DNA from: an uncultured Bacilli bacterium
GTDB lineage: Bacteria; Bacillota_I; Bacilli_A; RF39; UBA660
Direction: 5' to 3'
Assembly (NCBI GenBank): GCA_948750805.1
Contig: CAPZYV010000036.1
Location: forward strand, 1 to 9,278
Length of the DNA: 9,278 bases
Below, one piece after another: positions 5,193 through 9,278 of this stretch. A program made the translations under genes and the position numbers. A model generated the notes under the pieces. It searched no databases. It was not told where the DNA came from and saw nothing but the letters and a program-made list of their open reading frames with translations. Positions within the stretch are counted from its first letter, which is position 1, and the number at the start of each line of letters is the position of its first letter.

Positions 5193-6052
5193 TGATTATT
5201 TGTGTTGTTGGACCAACTGGGGTAGGTAAAACTAAATTAAGTATTGAACTAGCTAAAAAGTATAATGCTATTATCATAAATTGTGATGCTATGCAAGTAT
5301 ATACAGGGATGGATATAGGAACAGCTAAAATAAAAGAAAGTGAAAAGGAAAATATTCCCCATTATTTATTTGATATTGTTCCAGTAACTACTAATTATAC
5401 AGTATATAATTATCAAAAAGATGCTCGAGCTTTAATTGAAAAATTTAAAAATAAAAATATTATATTTGTCGGTGGAACAGGTCTATATTTAAAGGCCGCT
5501 CTTTACAATTATGTTTTTAATGAAGAAGAAAAAAATTCTAACAATTACGATGATTTAACAAACGAAGAATTATATGAGTTAGCAAGAAAAAAAGATTCTT
5601 CTATTGAGATTCATCCTCATAATCGTAAAAGGTTGATTAGATTTTTAAATAAATCTAATACTTCAAATGAAGTTTGTAATTTATTATATGAATCGTTATT
5701 CATTGGTTTAACTACAAATAGAGAAAAATTATACACTAGAATTAATAACCGAGTTGAAGAAATGTTTGATGAAGGATTAATGACCGAAGTTAAAGCTTTT
5801 TATGACCGTAAAATAGAATCTAAAGCATTATCTACAGCAATTGGTTATAAAGAGCTATATAAATATTTTGCTAACGAAATAAGCTTAGAAGAAGCAAAAG
5901 AATTAATTAAAAAGAATAGTCGTCACTATGCTAAAAGACAATATACTTGGTTTAATAATCAAATGGATGTGAATTGGTTTAATACTGATTTTACCGATTT
6001 TAATAAAACAATAGAAGAAGTTATCAATTTTATTGAAAAAAACAAAATATAA
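5192..6052 (+). CDS. miaA: tRNA dimethylallyltransferase MiaA
   Basis: MiaA transfers the dimethylallyl group from dimethylallyl diphosphate to N6 of A37 in UNN-reading tRNAs, producing the substrate of MiaB. The 286 aa are slightly short for the family (about 300-315). The P-loop is GPTGVGKT (7-14). The substrate-binding motif reads DAMQVY (32-37) with GMDIGTAK (39-46). PHYLFD (56-61), GGTGLYLKA (94-102), LTTNREKLYTRINNRV (173-188), AIGYKE (216-221) and RHYAKRQYTWF (244-254) are all family blocks. The usual serine of DSMQ is alanine here (A33). The start overlaps the mscL stop by one base and no independent Shine-Dalgarno stands out beyond AAAAAGGAAAA (about 5177-5187). The unknown helical gene follows after 14 nt. 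Confidence 0.95.
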   Translation: MIICVVGPTGVGKTKLSIELAKKYNAIIINCDAMQVYTGMDIGTAKIKESEKENIPHYLFDIVPVTTNYTVYNYQKDARALIEKFKNKNIIFVGGTGLYLKAALYNYVFNEEEKNSNNYDDLTNEELYELARKKDSSIEIHPHNRKRLIRFLNKSNTSNEVCNLLYESLFIGLTTNREKLYTRINNRVEEMFDEGLMTEVKAFYDRKIESKALSTAIGYKELYKYFANEISLEEAKELIKKNSRHYAKRQYTWFNNQMDVNWFNTDFTDFNKTIEEVINFIEKNKI

Positions 6053-6066
6053 AGTGAGAGAATAAT

Positions 6067-6855
6067 ATGCAAAAAAACGAATTTGTTCAATTAGTTAAAT
6101 TATATGCTAAGTTTGGTATTGAAATAAGATGGGAAGAATTATTAAGAATCCCAAATTCAATAGTAAGCTTAATTTTAAATAGTAAAAATAGACAAGTTGT
6201 AAAACTAATTACAATGGTTTTAAAGACCAATGAACCTCTTAATGAAGAATATTTAAAAGATGCTATTCAATATATTATAACTTGTAATATTACTAACCAA
6301 GTTATTTTAAATACTTTAAAAAATCAAACAGTCTCTATCGATAAAATAAGATATATTGAAATAACTGATGACCTTATGACTCAAGAGATTATAGCTTGTA
6401 TATTACTTGATTCTAAAGTTATAAGTATGGGTATTGAAATGGAAGCTATTGAAGTAATTTTAAAAGCTTCTAATCCATTTGAACAAAATATGTTAGTTGA
6501 ATACATTACTAGCCCTTTAGTAAATGATAAAAATATGCTTTTTGCCGGAATTAACTATTTAGCTTCTGCAACAATTCCTGCAAAAATATCAGCTATATTT
6601 CAAGTATTAGTTGATAAAATAGGAATTGTAAGTGGCTTATGTTTAAAATATGCTCAATTATTATTAGATTGTACTATATCTGATGATATATATAAAATAT
6701 TAGTGAAATATGAAAAAGAGAAAGCTAAATATCTAAACTTAGAAAAAAGTACAAATATAGGTTTAAGAGAATTATCTTCTAAACTTGGGCCTATTAGTGG
6801 CATAGATGAAGTCACTAAAGATGATATAATTGGTGTAATTTGCCCCAAAAGATAA
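6067..6855 (+). CDS. Unrecognised all-helical protein between miaA and cca
   Basis: This 262-aa protein has no signal peptide and no clear membrane helix. It appears to be made of successive amphipathic helices of 12-20 residues (for example 4-17, 44-54, 104-114, 122-134, 140-147, 157-165, 171-183, 188-200), as in HEAT/ARM-like or TPR-like solenoids. A charged C-terminal region (about 210-262) includes YEKEKAKYLNLEKS and a short GPISGIDEV segment. No catalytic motif is visible and I do not recognise the family. It begins 14 nt after miaA with a weak GTGAGAG site (6055-6061) and ends 22 nt before cca, so it is almost surely in the same transcript. A link to tRNA maturation or to protein contacts is guesswork from neighbours only. 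That it is a real gene is well supported by length and packing. Confidence 0.8.
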   Translation: MQKNEFVQLVKLYAKFGIEIRWEELLRIPNSIVSLILNSKNRQVVKLITMVLKTNEPLNEEYLKDAIQYIITCNITNQVILNTLKNQTVSIDKIRYIEITDDLMTQEIIACILLDSKVISMGIEMEAIEVILKASNPFEQNMLVEYITSPLVNDKNMLFAGINYLASATIPAKISAIFQVLVDKIGIVSGLCLKYAQLLLDCTISDDIYKILVKYEKEKAKYLNLEKSTNIGLRELSSKLGPISGIDEVTKDDIIGVICPKR

Positions 6856-6877
6856 TTTATAATGAATTGGTGATGGC

Positions 6878-7945
6878 ATGAAGAAAATAATCAAAAACAT
6901 TTTAATAAAAATCGAAAAGAATGGCTTCGAAGCTTATATAGTTGGAGGTTTTGTTCGTGATTTTCTAATAGGTCAAAAAAGCTTTGATATCGATATTTGT
7001 ACAAATGCTACACCAAAAGAATTACAAATAATATTTCCAAATTCTAATCTAAACTTTGGCGGAATATCTTTTAAATTAAAAAAATATAATTTTGAAATAA
7101 CTACTTATCGCGAAGAAATTTTATATGAAAGAAGAAAGCCTTCAAAATTACGTTTTATTAATGATGTAAAAAAAGATTTAACTAGACGCGATTTTACAAT
7201 TAATACAATTTTAATGAATAAAAAAGGTATTGTCTTAGATTATTTAAATGGTATTAAGGATTTAAAACAAAGAAAAATTAAAGTAGTAGGGGATGCGACT
7301 AAAAAACTAGAAGAAGACCCCCTTAGAATATTACGTGCCATAAGACTAGCAACAGTTTTAAATTTTAAAATAGATTCATCTTTAAAAAAAATTATCAAGG
7401 AAAACGCATCTTTAGTAAAAGATTTATCAAATACTCGCATTAAAGAAGAGTTAGATAAAATATTATTATCAAATAACGTTTTATATGGTTTAGAACTTTT
7501 AAAAGAATTAAAGATGTTCGAAGTTTTAAAAATTTCTTATCAAAAAATAATACCTGTAAATAATATAATAGGTATGTATGCTCAAATAAATGGGGAATAT
7601 AATTTACCATTTAATAAATTAGAAAAAAAGCAACTAAAATATTTAAAAGAAATTTTAGCTAAAGAAAAAATTGATTCTAAAGTTATTTATAAATATGGTC
7701 TAGAATTATCATTAATCGCTGGTCTAATAAAGGGAGCTAATTTAACTTCAATTAGGAAGTTAGCTAAAAAACTACCCATAAAAAGTATTCAAGACATAAA
7801 AATAACTCCTTTAGAATTACTAAAAGTTTCAAATATAGAAAAAAAGCATATAAGTTTAATTATGAATGAACTTGAAAATTTAATAATAAGTGGTAAAATA
7901 ACAAATACCAAAAAAGATATAATGAAATATTTAAAAAGTAGGTGA
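6878..7945 (+). CDS. cca: CCA tRNA nucleotidyltransferase (class II)
   Basis: This enzyme adds or repairs the 3'-terminal CCA of tRNAs using CTP and ATP. The 355-aa protein has the class II nucleotidyltransferase head: GGFVRD (23-28), catalytic DID (37-39), TTYREE (76-81), RRDFTIN (103-109), the DYLNGIKDL block (121-129), EDPLRILRAIR (146-156) and a helical motif with TRIKEELDKIL. The C-terminal body and tail domains are less conserved and Lys-rich. Class II also includes poly(A) polymerase I and separate C- or A-adding enzymes, but in Bacilli a single CCA-adding enzyme is the norm. Shine-Dalgarno GGTGAT (6869-6874) stands three bases from the ATG. The stop TGA lies within the Shine-Dalgarno of the next gene, whose ATG is four bases on, so the genes are coupled. 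Confidence 0.93.
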   Translation: MKKIIKNILIKIEKNGFEAYIVGGFVRDFLIGQKSFDIDICTNATPKELQIIFPNSNLNFGGISFKLKKYNFEITTYREEILYERRKPSKLRFINDVKKDLTRRDFTINTILMNKKGIVLDYLNGIKDLKQRKIKVVGDATKKLEEDPLRILRAIRLATVLNFKIDSSLKKIIKENASLVKDLSNTRIKEELDKILLSNNVLYGLELLKELKMFEVLKISYQKIIPVNNIIGMYAQINGEYNLPFNKLEKKQLKYLKEILAKEKIDSKVIYKYGLELSLIAGLIKGANLTSIRKLAKKLPIKSIQDIKITPLELLKVSNIEKKHISLIMNELENLIISGKITNTKKDIMKYLKSR

Positions 7946-7949
7946 GACA

Positions 7950-8633
7950 ATGACTATATTTTTTGATTTTGATGGAACATTAACCAAAAATGGATTTCCT
8001 ATATATCCTATTGTAGAGAAATGTGGTATCCCATTAAATGATTTTTATCATGAAGTTTTAAAGAAAGAAGATATTTATCTTTCTTTATGTCAAGTATTCA
8101 GTAATATTTTAAAATCTCATAATTATGATATAAATGATGAAAATATTTCTTATGGTGCAGATAAAATCACATTTAATCCTGGCGTAAAAGAATTTTTAAA
8201 ATATTTAACTAACCAGAAAATTGATAATATTATTTTAACATCAGGTTTTGAAAAATTTGTTAAAAAAATTTCCATAGCAAAATATTTTAAAGATATTTTT
8301 GGAACTAAAATAGATAAAGAGGGTAATCCTACTTTTATTCTGTACGATAAAACAAAAAGTACTTTAATAAAAAAATACATTTCAGATAATAATTTAAAAG
8401 GTCAAAGTATTGTTTACATAGGTGATGGATTTACAGACAAATTTGCATTTGAATATGTAAAAAGTATTGGTGGTACTTCTATTTTAGTTTATGATATAAA
8501 TAACGAAAAAGATATAAAAATAAAAAAAGAGTTTACAGATTCCGGAATTATAACTATTTCTTTTCCTAAAGATTATACCAAAAATAGTGAGTTATTTTTA
8601 TATATTAATAATTTAAGTAAAGGTGAAAAATAA
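7950..8633 (+). CDS. HAD-superfamily phosphatase, phosphoserine-phosphatase-like
   Basis: This 227-aa soluble hydrolase shows all four HAD motifs: FFDFDGTLT (4-12; nucleophile D6, acid D8), TSG (97-99), a lysine-bearing DKTKSTLIKKY (133-143) and GDGFTD (158-163; D159 and D163 for Mg2+). A helical C1-type cap lies between motifs I and II (about 15-75), as in phosphoserine phosphatase and related enzymes (MtnX, thymidylate 5'-phosphatase). The substrate cannot be told from the sequence. No serine-biosynthesis gene is nearby, so phosphoserine phosphatase itself is not supported. Shine-Dalgarno AGGTGAG (7940-7946) overlaps the cca stop. Its own stop overlaps the dnaD start (TAATG). The position between cca and dnaD suggests co-expression rather than a shared pathway. 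Confidence 0.88.
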   Translation: MTIFFDFDGTLTKNGFPIYPIVEKCGIPLNDFYHEVLKKEDIYLSLCQVFSNILKSHNYDINDENISYGADKITFNPGVKEFLKYLTNQKIDNIILTSGFEKFVKKISIAKYFKDIFGTKIDKEGNPTFILYDKTKSTLIKKYISDNNLKGQSIVYIGDGFTDKFAFEYVKSIGGTSILVYDINNEKDIKIKKEFTDSGIITISFPKDYTKNSELFLYINNLSKGEK

Positions 8634-9262
8634 TGAACGATATTTACAGAAGCAAAAAATATGTTACAAATAGCATTTATATAAAAAAAGCCCTAGAATT
8701 AAATTTATCTTTAGAAGAGTTTATAATGCTAACTTACTTTGATAATGACTGTGATGGTTATTTAGATATGGAAAAATTATGTTTTAACACAGGAATTAAT
8801 ATTGAAGAAGCTTATAAAATATTTAATAGTTTAATTTCTAAAAAGTTAATTACAATAGCAACTGAAAAAGACTCCGAAAATCGAATGACTGAAAAAGTAG
8901 TTTTAAACTATTTTTATAGTATGTTAATGGAAGAAAAAAACGTAAGTGAAAAAGAACAAAAGAAAACAGATATTTATGCCATATTTGAATCTGAATTTGG
9001 TCGAACTATTTCTAGTATGGAATATGAAATTATAAATGCTTGGTTAGAAAAAGGTTTTTGTGAAGAATTAATTATTGGTGCTTTAAAAGAAGCAGTTTAT
9101 AATGGTGTTAATAACCTACGATATATTGACAAAATTCTTTATGAGTGGAATAAAAAAGGCTTTAAAAAAATGGCTGACGTAAATAGTCATATAACTAAAA
9201 AAGAAGAGAAGAAAGATAATCATGAATTATTTGATTATAATTGGTTAGAAGATGAAGAGTGA
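8633..9262 (+). CDS. dnaD: DnaD-like replication initiation/restart protein
   Basis: DnaD remodels DNA and helps load the replicative helicase with DnaA, DnaB and DnaI at oriC and at stalled forks in low-GC Firmicutes. The 209-aa protein has an N-terminal winged-helix-like part (about 1-95, with LSLEEFIMLTYF and a helix-turn region GINIEEAYKIFNSLISKKLI). A linker (100-112) is followed by the DnaB_2/DnaD C-terminal domain: IFESEFGRTISSMEYEIINAW (117-137), LIIGALKEAVYNGVNNLRYIDKILYEWNKKG (146-176). This contains the YxxxIxxxW motif (Y164, I168, W172). An acidic tail ends DYNWLEDEE. Shine-Dalgarno AGGTGA sits at the end of the HAD gene, whose TAA shares a base with the ATG. Slightly shorter than Bacillus DnaD (about 230 aa). 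In many Bacilli dnaD is followed by nth. Confidence 0.9.
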   Translation: MNDIYRSKKYVTNSIYIKKALELNLSLEEFIMLTYFDNDCDGYLDMEKLCFNTGINIEEAYKIFNSLISKKLITIATEKDSENRMTEKVVLNYFYSMLMEEKNVSEKEQKKTDIYAIFESEFGRTISSMEYEIINAWLEKGFCEELIIGALKEAVYNGVNNLRYIDKILYEWNKKGFKKMADVNSHITKKEEKKDNHELFDYNWLEDEE

Positions 9263-9278
9263 TATTTTAATTAATGGT
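9252..9278 (+). CDS. Possible 5' end of the next gene, cut by the window edge
   Basis: An ATG inside the last codons of dnaD opens a different frame that is still open at the window end and reads MKSDILING. The overlap with dnaD would be 11 nt, in keeping with the tight packing of this run. Upstream GGTTAGAAG is a weak ribosome site. Nine codons are too few to name a product; nth would be the usual neighbour in Bacilli, but these residues do not confirm it. Confidence 0.4.

Noticed and set aside
6654..6848. 64-aa minus strand ORF inside the unknown helical gene
   Set aside because: Antisense shadow; the + strand frame fits the operon spacing and codon use.
7240..7440. 66-aa minus strand ORF inside cca
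   Set aside because: Covers conserved CCA-enzyme motifs on the other strand, so it is a shadow.
8150..8380. 76-aa minus strand ORF inside the HAD gene
   Set aside because: Antisense to HAD motifs II and III; no independent signals.
1..9278. UGA decoded as tryptophan (Mycoplasma-type code)
   Set aside because: Trp residues at conserved places (for example RQYTWF in MiaA, YEW in DnaD) use TGG, and TGA ends cca and dnaD right at the following gene starts.

Overview
The window is very AT-rich (by eye about three quarters A+T) and densely packed, with Shine-Dalgarno sequences of the GGTGAT/AGGTGAT type. TGG is the tryptophan codon, and TGA is a true stop: it ends the cca and dnaD genes. The gene content (uppP, a YjbA/DUF3603-like gene, miaB, mscL, miaA, cca, dnaD, TasA/camelysin-like surface proteins) points to a low-GC Firmicute of the Bacilli. 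It may belong to one of the gut, Mollicutes-related, wall-bearing lineages (RF39-like or Erysipelotrichales-like) rather than to a UGA-decoding Mycoplasma. The taxon is an inference.

Layout. At the left edge is the 3' end of an unidentified membrane-protein gene (2-130, +), closed by an intrinsic terminator. It converges on uppP (230-1042, -), which has its own terminator. From about 1060 rightwards everything is on the + strand. A two-TM small protein overlaps a DUF3603/YjbA-like gene by 53 nt. miaB follows with its own extended -10 promoter. Next come two single-gene units encoding exported paralogs with TasA/camelysin-type signal peptides, each with a promoter and a terminator. Last is a tight run from 4779 to the right edge: mscL, miaA, an unrecognised helical protein, cca, a HAD phosphatase and dnaD. 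Junctions in this run are 1-nt overlaps or gaps of 4-22 nt. A further gene probably begins at 9252 and runs off the window.

Function. Most genes are housekeeping. UppP recycles the undecaprenyl carrier for the wall. MiaA and MiaB carry out the two steps of ms2i6A37 formation on tRNA. Cca builds or repairs the tRNA 3' end. MscL is an osmotic safety valve, and DnaD acts in replication initiation or restart. The least ordinary parts are the pair of exported TasA-like paralogs (3475-4718), which share two cysteines and a C-terminal LWIDExAGNDxMG block, and the unrecognised 262-aa protein between miaA and cca. I see no tRNA or rRNA gene, CRISPR array, insertion sequence or riboswitch. No gene-free stretch exceeds about 110 bases. 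Three obvious longest-ORF starts (uppP, miaB, first TasA-like gene) are probably too long, judged by Shine-Dalgarno and promoter positions.
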